A stretch of DNA of 34,343 bases. It comes from Deltaproteobacteria bacterium. Lineage in GTDB: Bacteria > Myxococcota_A > Polyangia > JACPQR01. Below, in pieces: positions 1 to 6,539 of this stretch; position 1 is the first letter of the stretch; every line of letters begins with the position of its first letter. Location: positions 1-34,343 of the forward strand of contig JACPQR010000203.1 of assembly GCA_016190375.1 (NCBI GenBank). The letters run 5' to 3'. The position numbers and the translations under genes were made by a program. Under the pieces are notes generated by a model. The model ran no database searches and was not told the DNA's origin. It saw nothing but the letters and a program-made list of their open reading frames with translations.

Positions 1-156
1 GCCCGTGAACGTGCCCGTGCCCGTGCCCCTGCCCGGCTTTTTCCGGCACGATCGGGAAGGCACGGCCAATCCACCGACCCGGCGGCCGACCGCAAGGCCG
101 GTGCCGTATCCGGACCCGGATCGAGCACGGGCACGGGCACGGGCACGTGTACGGGC
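1..156. repeat. Long inverted repeat with GTGCCC hexamer arms
   Basis: The arms at 1-34 and 123-156 are reverse complements at 30 of 34 positions by hand count, separated by 88 bases. Each arm contains about three tandem GTGCCC (or GGGCAC) units. The left arm touches the window edge, so the element may extend further left. A reading frame across 5-208 encodes only low-complexity Pro/Arg/Ala dipeptides and is judged a by-product of the repeat. The element resembles the second inverted repeat at 20871-21024 in design but not in sequence. Function is unknown; a transcribed copy would fold into a long hairpin. Confidence 0.8.
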
Positions 157-424
157 GGATCCGGATCGCCGCGCAACCCCTGGCCAAATCTGCGCCGCGC
201 GGTACTAGCACTACTGCATGAACCCGGCGCCGTCGCGAGGGCGCGGCTGCCGAGTGAAGCCGCGAGCGCGCCCTCGGGCATCTCGATCGTCATGTGGACC
301 ATCGTGTCGAAGTATGGCGTTTCGGCTCGTCGGGCGAGAACGGTCGGACACCGCGGCTCCGATCATGGCGTGAAAATTCAGGCTAACGGCCATGGGGCCG
401 GGCGGGCTACCGAACCACCGGAGC
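157..424. other. Non-coding stretch without recognised features
   Basis: Between the inverted repeat and the Uma2 promoter there is no frame with convincing protein similarity. Frames on both strands here are short or are shadows of the Uma2 gene. An upstream gene lying outside the window could have its leader or terminator here, but none was recognised. Confidence 0.5.
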
Positions 425-427
425 TCT

Positions 428-436
428 TGCTATCCT
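428..436 (+). promoter_or_regulatory. Extended -10-like element of the Uma2 gene
   Basis: TG at 428-429, one base, then TATCCT at 431-436 forms an extended -10-like motif. It ends 6 bases before the ATG at 443, which would place the transcription start at or next to the start codon (a leaderless message). No convincing -35 and no Shine-Dalgarno sequence are visible. Inferred from sequence only. Confidence 0.4.
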
Positions 437-442
437 CCGAGC

Positions 443-1039
443 ATGAGCCTGCGGCGGTCCGTCGAGCCCGAACGTCTTCGGCCGATCACGCTGGCCCAGT
501 GGGCGGATCTGCCCGAGGACGAGCCTGGGGAGTTCGTCGATGGCTTTCTGGTCGAGGAGGAGGACGTGGGGGCGCTGCACGATGTGATCGTCGGGTGGCT
601 GATGGTCCTCCTGGGATCGTGGGGCAACACTCGGGGCGCCACGGTCGCCGTCTCGGACACCACGCGCTTTGCGCTCACGGCGGGTCGGGGCCGCAAGCCC
701 GACCTGTGGGCGTACCTGGGGGGGCGAAAGCCTCCCGCCGAGGGTCTCGTGGCGGTGCCGCCGGATCTCGTGGTCGAGGTCGTCTCGCCGACTCCCCGTG
801 ACGAGCGACGCGATCGGGTCGAGAAGGTCGACGAATACGCCGCGTTCGGCGTTCGCTGGTACTGGATCGTGGATCCGCAGCTCCGAAGCTTCCAGGTGCT
901 CGAACTGGGTGACGACAACCGGTACTCGCACGCCGTCACCGCCACGTCCGGACTGGTCGATCGGATCCCCGGCTGTCCAGGGCTGTCGATCGATCTGGAC
1001 GCTCTGTGGGCAAAGGCAGACTCGCTCGTTTCCACCTGA
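443..1039 (+). CDS. Uma2 family endonuclease (DUF820)
   Basis: A 198-residue protein of the Uma2/DUF820 family, PD-(D/E)XK-fold putative restriction-like endonucleases. Numbered from the ATG at 443, the catalytic pattern is visible as Asp87 in KPDLWAY, Glu112 in PDLVVEVVSP and Lys128 in the following helix, then the family-typical GVRWYWIVDP segment. The full family length is present. A longer frame opens at 392, but the 443 start is preferred because an extended -10-like motif sits 6 bases upstream and the extra residues do not resemble the family. The gene is single and converges on the OppC-like gene with 14 bases between stops. Family members are common in multicopy in Cyanobacteria, Chloroflexi and Myxococcota. 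Their biological role is poorly known, so nuclease activity is inferred from the fold motif. Confidence 0.88.
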   Translation: MSLRRSVEPERLRPITLAQWADLPEDEPGEFVDGFLVEEEDVGALHDVIVGWLMVLLGSWGNTRGATVAVSDTTRFALTAGRGRKPDLWAYLGGRKPPAEGLVAVPPDLVVEVVSPTPRDERRDRVEKVDEYAAFGVRWYWIVDPQLRSFQVLELGDDNRYSHAVTATSGLVDRIPGCPGLSIDLDALWAKADSLVST

Positions 1040-1053
1040 GCATCGGCGCGGCT

Positions 1054-2055
1054 CTACCCCAGATCGCCGCGGAGGCGCGGGTCGATGGCGTCGCGGAGGC
1101 CTTCGCCGACGACGTTGTAGGCGGTCAGCGTGAAGAAGAGGGCGAGGCCCGGGTAGAAGGTCGTCCACCAAGGGTAGTTCGTGGAGCGGGCGTCATTGAG
1201 GATGCGCCCCCAGCTCGGGGTCACGATGTTCGTGCCGACGCCGAGGAACGAGAGCGCGGCCTCGACGAGGACCGCGCCCGCGACGCCGAAGCTGGCGGCG
1301 ACTAGCACGGGGCCGAGCGAGTTCGGCAGGACGTGCCTGGCGACGATCCTGAGGTCGGTCGCGCCCGTGGCCCTGGCCGCCATCACGTAGTCGTGGGTCG
1401 TGACGCGGAGCACCTCGGCGCGGACCAGCCTCGCGACGTCCGTCCAGCGGGTCAGGCCTATCACGACCATGAGCTGCAGGATCGAGGTGGAGGGCAGCAG
1501 TCCCTGCACGGTGAGGATGAAGAAGAACGTGGGGAACGACAGCATGACCTCGATCACGCGCGAGGAGACGGAGTCGATGATCCCCCCGAAGTAGCCGGCG
1601 GCGGCGCCTATCATGATCCCGATCAGCACGTAGAGGCCCACCGCGACGAAGCCGACCGACAGCGCGATGCGGGTGCCGTGGACGATCCCCGCGAAGACGT
1701 CGCGGCCGACCGAGTCCGTTCCGAGCGGATGCCGCCCGTCGGGCGGCCGGGCCGAGGCACCGCCCATCGACAGGTCGTCCTGGTTCGGACCCCAGGGCAC
1801 GAGCGGCATGACGGCCCAGTCGTCCTCGCCGAACGCCTCCTCGAGCCTGTCGTTGTCCCACGCTCGCAGCGCCGGAGGATCCCTCACGTTCGGGAACCAG
1901 TAGGTCTCGCCCTCGAAGTGCAGGTAGATGGGGAGCCGCGAGGCGAGGAAGTCGGCGAACACGGCGACGAGGACCAGGAGGACCACCGTGGCGAGGCCGG
2001 CCATGTTCAGGCGCTTTCGCCTGAACTGCGACCAGATGAAGGAGCTACCTGCCAC
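1054..2055 (-). CDS. Peptide-type ABC transporter permease (OppC/DppC-like)
   Basis: An inner-membrane permease of 333 residues, second of a permease pair for peptide/nickel-type ABC import. It has an N-terminal membrane segment (about residues 18-38), a periplasmic stretch, then HPLGTDSVGRDVFAGIVHGTR, the characteristic start of the OppC core, and further membrane segments. The cytoplasmic coupling loop reads YVMAARATGATDLRIVARHV and is followed by LPN. The C-terminus AIDPRLRG is also family-typical. The start is GTG at 2055 and overlaps the end of the OppB-like gene by 11 bases, so coupling is likely. The region between residues about 40 and 110 is longer than in typical OppC and is polar with WPN-rich sequence. 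The substrate cannot be assigned. It is the last gene of the minus-strand row. Confidence 0.93.
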   Translation of the reverse strand: MAGSSFIWSQFRRKRLNMAGLATVVLLVLVAVFADFLASRLPIYLHFEGETYWFPNVRDPPALRAWDNDRLEEAFGEDDWAVMPLVPWGPNQDDLSMGGASARPPDGRHPLGTDSVGRDVFAGIVHGTRIALSVGFVAVGLYVLIGIMIGAAAGYFGGIIDSVSSRVIEVMLSFPTFFFILTVQGLLPSTSILQLMVVIGLTRWTDVARLVRAEVLRVTTHDYVMAARATGATDLRIVARHVLPNSLGPVLVAASFGVAGAVLVEAALSFLGVGTNIVTPSWGRILNDARSTNYPWWTTFYPGLALFFTLTAYNVVGEGLRDAIDPRLRGDLG

Positions 2056-3658
2056 GAGACCGCCGCCCGCCGAATCCGATCCGTGGGTCGACCAGCGCGT
2101 ACAGGATGTCCGCGACGAGGACGCCGGCCATCGTCAGGACGGCCGAGAGCGTCACGACCGCCATCGTCCAGTTGTAGTCGCGGTACAGGATGGCCTCGAA
2201 CGTCTCCAGGCCCATCCCGTTGATCGAGAAGAGCTGCTCGATGATGACGGAGCCGCCCAGGAGGAACGGGAGCTGCAGCCCCAGGAGCGTCACCACCGGC
2301 AACAGCGCGTTGCGCATCGCGTGCTTCCAGATCACGCCGCGCGGAGCGACGCCCTTCGCTCGGGCCGTGCGGATGTAGTCCTGGCGAACGACCTCGAGCA
2401 TCGCGACTCGCTGGTACCGCGACAGCGCCGCGATGGAGACGTAGGTGAGGCAGAAGACGGGCATCGCGAGGTGGGAAGTGAGATCGATCGCCTTGCCCCA
2501 GAGGGACATCTCCTCGTAGCCTGCGCTCGTCAGGCCCCGGATCGGCAGCCATCCGGCCCGGCCGATCGTGCGGATGAGGTTCATGCCAACCCAGAACCCC
2601 GGCATCGACGCGGCGACGAACAGAACGACCGCGATCGCGCGGTCCGCGAGCCTGCCTCGCCGGACCGCCGAGAAGACCCCGAGCGGGATCGCGAACAGGT
2701 ACGCGAAGAAGACGGAGAGCGAGGCGACGAGGAGCGTCACCGGGGCCTTCTCGCGCAGCTTGTCCGCGATCGGGCGCTGATCGCGCGATGACAGGCCGAA
2801 CGAGAGGCTGCCGATCCGCGAGGCCCACTTGAAGTAGCGCGTCTCGGTGGCCATCGCCACGAATCGCGCGGGTCCACGGAACGTCGCGTAGTCGCTCTCG
2901 TGCTTGAACCACCACTCCTTCCAGTCCGCGATCGTCTCCCGGCGCCGGCTCTCCGGCTCGCCGACCCTGTAGACGACCTCCCTTCCGGTGACGAGCGAGA
3001 TGAGGGTCGACAGGCGATCGAGCTCGCCTCCGGCCGGATCGCGGCCCAGGGCGTCGACGACCGAGGGGACGATGAAGCTGTCCAGCGTGCGGAGCTCGGC
3101 GAGCACCGCGGGGCTGCCCCGGCGGGCGTAGCGGCGCACGAGCCGGTCGGCGTTGGCGGGGCGGAAGTCGATCCGGTGCAGCTCCCAGTAGCCGGTCCAG
3201 AACGCCGTCGGGTCGGCGGCCTGCTCCAGGTCCTCGGTCGCGCCGATCCGCTCCGCGATCCGCGAGAGGACCGCGAGGGCCCCGGCGCGCTGCTCTTCCG
3301 GCAGCCTCGCGAGCTTCGGCAGGAGCACGGGCAGGATGATCCCGCCGCGCAGGACGAGCTGGCGCGCCGCCCAGCTCCCGCGCTCCGGGTCCGGCAGGCG
3401 CTCGACGAGCCGCTGGACCTGCTTGGGCATGTCGTCGGGCCGGGTGTTCACGAAGAGCGGCAGATCGAGGAAGTGAGCGCGCCGGTACTCCTCGATGAGC
3501 TCGGCGTTCGCCGCGGCGGAGGCCCGCATGCCCCCCTCGCCCACCTGAGCGGCGACCGGGTCACCCGGCGGAAGGTGCATCAGGACGAAGGTGACGATGG
3601 TGATCCCGAAGAAGGTCGGGATCATCGTGACGAGACGGCGCCCGATGTACCGAATCAC
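2045..3658 (-). CDS. Peptide-type ABC transporter permease (OppB/DppB-like) with large periplasmic insertion
   Basis: A permease of 537 residues, against about 310-340 for ordinary OppB/DppB. The N-terminus (IRYIGRRLVTMIPTFFGITIVTFVLMHLPPGDP) is the standard first membrane helix and signature. The usual permease core resumes near residue 300 with five more membrane segments. It contains the EAA-type coupling loop YIRTARAKGVAPRGVIWKHA and the ending ILYALVDPRI. Between them, about residues 45-295 form a mostly soluble helical insertion with Leu/Ala-rich helix pairs, HEAT-like by eye, which topology places in the periplasm. The start is GTG at 3658, 10 bases after the binding-protein stop. The insertion could contact the binding protein or peptidoglycan; this is inference. 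Permease identity is firm, substrate unknown. Confidence 0.92.
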   Translation of the reverse strand: MIRYIGRRLVTMIPTFFGITIVTFVLMHLPPGDPVAAQVGEGGMRASAAANAELIEEYRRAHFLDLPLFVNTRPDDMPKQVQRLVERLPDPERGSWAARQLVLRGGIILPVLLPKLARLPEEQRAGALAVLSRIAERIGATEDLEQAADPTAFWTGYWELHRIDFRPANADRLVRRYARRGSPAVLAELRTLDSFIVPSVVDALGRDPAGGELDRLSTLISLVTGREVVYRVGEPESRRRETIADWKEWWFKHESDYATFRGPARFVAMATETRYFKWASRIGSLSFGLSSRDQRPIADKLREKAPVTLLVASLSVFFAYLFAIPLGVFSAVRRGRLADRAIAVVLFVAASMPGFWVGMNLIRTIGRAGWLPIRGLTSAGYEEMSLWGKAIDLTSHLAMPVFCLTYVSIAALSRYQRVAMLEVVRQDYIRTARAKGVAPRGVIWKHAMRNALLPVVTLLGLQLPFLLGGSVIIEQLFSINGMGLETFEAILYRDYNWTMAVVTLSAVLTMAGVLVADILYALVDPRIGFGGRRSRGR

Positions 3659-3668
3659 GGGGTCCCCG

Positions 3669-5390
3669 TCACTGCTCGGCCCGCGGGATCCACACGTCGC
3701 GCTCCTGATACCACGCGATCGAGGTGTAGACCCCGTGGAGGCGCTTCGAGACGAGCGAGTTGTTCGCCTGGTTCAGCATCACGGTGTACGGCTGCTCCTC
3801 GGCGACGAGCTCCGACAGGCGGTGGTACATCGCGTTGCGTCTCGACGCATCGAGGACGTGCCTCGCCTCGTCGAGGATCCGATCCGCCTCCGCGTGCCTC
3901 CAGGCGCCGTAGTTCACGCCGCCTCCACTCGCCTGCGAGCTGTGGAAGATCGAGAAGAGGTCGATCGCGGGCGAGTCGAAGACCCACAGGAGCGACCCGG
4001 CGTCGAACTCGTGCTCCCTCAGGCGCTCGGAGAAGACCACCCAGTCCGTCTGCTGGATGTCCATGTCGATGCCGGCCCGGCGGAGCTCGTTCTGGACGAT
4101 CGCCGCCTGGCGCTGCAGCGAGGTCGACCCGGCGGTCGCGAGGAAGGTGAAGCGGAATGGCACGAGCTTGCCGTCGATCCTCTTGTCGCGAACGCCGTCC
4201 CCGTCGGAGTCCCGCCAGCCCGCCTCGTCGAGGATGGCCTTCGCGCGTTCTGGGTCGAACGGAATCGGGGGGATCGGCGGCTGGCCGACGGGCTGCTCGG
4301 GGGGGTAGAGCTGGCCGACGACGCGGGACAGACACCGCTCGACGCTGCAACGGATCATGTCGCGGTCGATGAGCATCGTCAGCGCGCGCCGCACGCGCGC
4401 CTCGCGGAAGAACGGGCGGCGGGTGTTGTAGACCCAGAACGCCGTCTTGAACGGCCAGTACTGGACGAGGTTGTAGCGAGACAACAGCTCCGGGTCGAGC
4501 TGGTCCGCGACCTGCTCGGGGAGCAGGCGCCACATGAGGTCGATCTCGCCCCGCTTGCACATCTCGAAGGCGACCGAGCGGTCGCGGACGACGCGGTAGA
4601 TCACCCGGTCGAGCCAGGCGGGGCGCCCCCAGTAGCGCCGGTTCTTGACGAGCACGATCTCGTCGCCGGGCGTCCAGTGGTCGAGCACGAACGGTCCAGT
4701 CCCAACCGGCGCGCGGTTCGCCGGATGGTTGTTGAAGTCGCCGCGGGCGAAGACGTGCCTGGGGAGGATCTGCAAGTGGTCCAGGTTCGGCATCGTCGCG
4801 AAGTGGACCCACTTGAGCCTCAAGACGAAGGTGCGCTCGTCCGGGGCTTCCCAGCGGTCGACGTTCTCGAAGTCCGCGCGCTGGGCGGCCGCGAGGACGT
4901 TCGGATCCATGAGGCGGTCGAACGTGAAGGCGACGTCCGCCGAGCTGAAGGGCCGGCCGTCGTGCCACTCGACGCCGCTGCGCAGGTGGAAGGTGATGGT
5001 CTTGCCCTCGTCGGAGACCTCCCAGCGCTCCGCCAGCTCGGGGACGATCTCGAGCGTGCGCGGATCGAGCCGCACGAGCGTCTCGAGGACGTCGTGCATG
5101 GCGATCCACGTCGCCATCGCGTCCGGCTTGAGCATGTAGTTGAAGTGCGGCGGCTCGGAGTCGGCGTGAACCACCATCGTGCCGCCCGGCTCCGGCGTCC
5201 CGCCCGTCCCCGGGACGTCCCGACCCGCCGGCTCGATGCGCCAGCGGTCCTCGCACGCGCAGGCCGCGGGCCTGCCTCCGTCGGTGGCGCTTCGCTCCCG
5301 GCCGCCGTCGCGCTTTCGGTCCCGCCCGCTGGAGATGCACGAGATCAGGAACGCGGCGAGGATGACGGGGACTAATCGGAGGAAGGACAC
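3669..5390 (-). CDS. Family 5 extracellular solute-binding lipoprotein (OppA/DppA-like)
   Basis: A substrate-binding protein of 573 residues for the adjacent permeases, expected to be anchored outside the inner membrane. A short signal (VSFLRLVPVILAAFLISC) ends in a lipobox LISC with Cys18. A Cys/Gly/Pro-rich linker precedes the family 5 fold: VLETLVRLDPRT, AERWEVSDEGKTITFHLRSGVEWHDG, VAFTFDRLMDP, GTGPFVL, VRRALTMLIDRD, and PFDPERAKAILDEAGW. A DSDGDGVRDK segment resembles a calcium loop. The GTG start at 5390 shares one base with the preceding TAG (TAGTG), indicating coupling. The open frame runs on upstream to 6050, but that part is antisense-like Arg/Pro-rich shadow of the previous gene. 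The ligand is unknown; peptides are the family default. No ATPase gene for this importer lies in the window. Confidence 0.92.
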   Translation of the reverse strand: MSFLRLVPVILAAFLISCISSGRDRKRDGGRERSATDGGRPAACACEDRWRIEPAGRDVPGTGGTPEPGGTMVVHADSEPPHFNYMLKPDAMATWIAMHDVLETLVRLDPRTLEIVPELAERWEVSDEGKTITFHLRSGVEWHDGRPFSSADVAFTFDRLMDPNVLAAAQRADFENVDRWEAPDERTFVLRLKWVHFATMPNLDHLQILPRHVFARGDFNNHPANRAPVGTGPFVLDHWTPGDEIVLVKNRRYWGRPAWLDRVIYRVVRDRSVAFEMCKRGEIDLMWRLLPEQVADQLDPELLSRYNLVQYWPFKTAFWVYNTRRPFFREARVRRALTMLIDRDMIRCSVERCLSRVVGQLYPPEQPVGQPPIPPIPFDPERAKAILDEAGWRDSDGDGVRDKRIDGKLVPFRFTFLATAGSTSLQRQAAIVQNELRRAGIDMDIQQTDWVVFSERLREHEFDAGSLLWVFDSPAIDLFSIFHSSQASGGGVNYGAWRHAEADRILDEARHVLDASRRNAMYHRLSELVAEEQPYTVMLNQANNSLVSKRLHGVYTSIAWYQERDVWIPRAEQ

Positions 5391-6016
5391 TACCTGTTCT
5401 TGGTCGGCTCGGCCTCCGGCGTGCCCTCGAGGCGGTGGTTCCGGTAGTCGAGCAGCCCTTCGCTCTCGAGGAAGCCCGCGCCGCTGATGCGCGCGAAGCG
5501 CCCCTCGAAGATCCCCCGCCTGCCGCGGTCGAGGTCGATCGGGATCGGCGGAAGCCCCTCCCCCTCGGGGGGCTCCGGCGTCCGGCCGTGCGCGGCGTCC
5601 TCGCGGGCGTCGTCGATCTCCTTCTGGTTGGCCGCGTAGCCGACGAGCGTCAGCCTTCTGTTCGCGTCTTGCTCGTCCGCGGAGTCCCCCAGCCACAGGT
5701 GAGGCATCTTCGCGGGGGGACAAGTGCGCCCCTCGGGACACTCGGGTGGGACGTAGACGTCGACGATGGTGGCCGTGACCCTCACGTCGGTGTCCATCGT
5801 GTGCTCCAGGCGCTTGCGCAACCCGTAGACCGTGTACGTCCCGTCCGGGTACGTGATCGGGTACGGCGAGGGCGGCACGTTGGGCACCGCGGGGAGGTTG
5901 GGCCGGATCGTCGGCTCCTCGACGCTGGTGTCCGTGTCGTCTCCGCATCCGGGGGCGCCCGAGAGGGCCACGACGGCAACCGCGATGGCGGCCACGAAAA
6001 AACGCTTGGCTGGCAA
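5390..6016 (-). CDS. Hypothetical lipoprotein, TTG start
   Basis: A predicted lipoprotein of 208 residues with no recognised domain. The frame is open to an ATG at 6076, but TTG at 6016 is preferred: a perfect GGGAGGAG Shine-Dalgarno (6031 to 6024) lies 7 bases ahead, and the protein then begins with a proper signal peptide (LPAKRFFVAAIAVAVVAL) and Cys24 in GAPGC. The mature part has an acidic Thr/Asp start, a Pro-rich stretch, then an apparent small beta-rich domain containing TYTVYGLRKRLEHTM and VRVTATIVDVYVP. A pair of Cys residues (PPECPEGRTCPP) may form a disulfide. The VTATIVDVY pattern with a later RRGIFEGRF segment is loosely like an OB-fold, but this is not assertable. The stop overlaps the binding-protein GTG by one base, so it may work with that importer. 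Confidence 0.75.
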   Translation of the reverse strand: MPAKRFFVAAIAVAVVALSGAPGCGDDTDTSVEEPTIRPNLPAVPNVPPSPYPITYPDGTYTVYGLRKRLEHTMDTDVRVTATIVDVYVPPECPEGRTCPPAKMPHLWLGDSADEQDANRRLTLVGYAANQKEIDDAREDAAHGRTPEPPEGEGLPPIPIDLDRGRRGIFEGRFARISGAGFLESEGLLDYRNHRLEGTPEAEPTKNR

Positions 6017-6023
6017 GGCGTCT

Positions 6024-6031
6024 CTCCTCCC
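6024..6031 (-). promoter_or_regulatory. Strong ribosome binding site deciding the TTG start
   Basis: The mRNA-sense sequence GGGAGGAG is seven bases from the TTG at 6016. It is the strongest Shine-Dalgarno sequence noticed in the window and excludes the upstream ATG at 6076 as the main start, because that ATG would put the hydrophobic signal 20 residues inside the protein. Confidence 0.7.
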
Positions 6032-6098
6032 TTCGTTGAGGCGGAACCATAGCACAGCCCCGGGCACGCTGTGCACGATCTCCTCGCGAGCCTTCCGG

Positions 6099-6539
6099 CT
6101 ACGTCGGAAATGGACGCCGCGCCCCGGGCTGCGGCCCCGGCTCGAACGGAGCGCCCACCTGAGCCGCCGGGAAGCGCGCGAACGGCCGCTCCATCAGCCG
6201 CGGGTGGGGCACCTTCAAGCCCGGCAGGTCGATCGTGCGTTCTCCGAACAACAGCAGATCGAGATCGATCGTCCGCGGCCCCCAGCGCTCCTCGCGAGCG
6301 CGGCCCAGCCTCGACTCGATCTCGAGGAGCGCGCCCAGGAGCGCCTCGGGCTCGAGCACCGTGTCGAGCGCGATCGCCGCGTTGAGGTACGGCCCCTGCG
6401 GCGGACCGACCGCGGCGGTCTCGAAGACGTCGGAGACTGCGACGACCGACCCCAGAGAACGAATCGCATCCAGCGCGACGCGCAAATGTGCCTCGCGATC
6501 GCCGACGTTCGAGCCCATCCCGACGATGGCGCGCACCAC
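6099..6539 (-). CDS. folK: 2-amino-4-hydroxy-6-hydroxymethyldihydropteridine pyrophosphokinase
   Basis: HPPK transfers pyrophosphate from ATP to 6-hydroxymethyl-7,8-dihydropterin in folate synthesis, in the cytosol. The protein has 146 residues, close to the family's usual 150-165. The N-terminal GMGSNVGDRE loop and the signature RWGPRTIDLDLLLFG with its metal-binding Asp pair are both clear, followed by VPHPRLMERPF. The C-terminus is a short Gly/Pro/Arg-rich tail. GTG at 6539 overlaps the TAG of the DUF4340 gene by one base (TAGTG); a second GTG follows immediately and could also serve. No other folate gene is next to it. Linkage to a Gld-like ABC operon is unusual, although co-transcription need not mean shared function. 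Confidence 0.95.
   Translation of the reverse strand: MVRAIVGMGSNVGDREAHLRVALDAIRSLGSVVAVSDVFETAAVGPPQGPYLNAAIALDTVLEPEALLGALLEIESRLGRAREERWGPRTIDLDLLLFGERTIDLPGLKVPHPRLMERPFARFPAAQVGAPFEPGPQPGARRPFPT

Noticed and set aside
5..208. Open reading frame of 67 codons at the left edge
   Set aside because: It is composed of Pro-Val and Ala-Arg dipeptides created by the hexamer inverted repeat; no protein-like sequence.
5391..6050. Upstream extension of the binding-protein frame giving 793 residues
   Set aside because: The extra part is Arg/Pro-rich shadow of the lipoprotein gene in another frame; the lipobox signal starts at GTG 5390.
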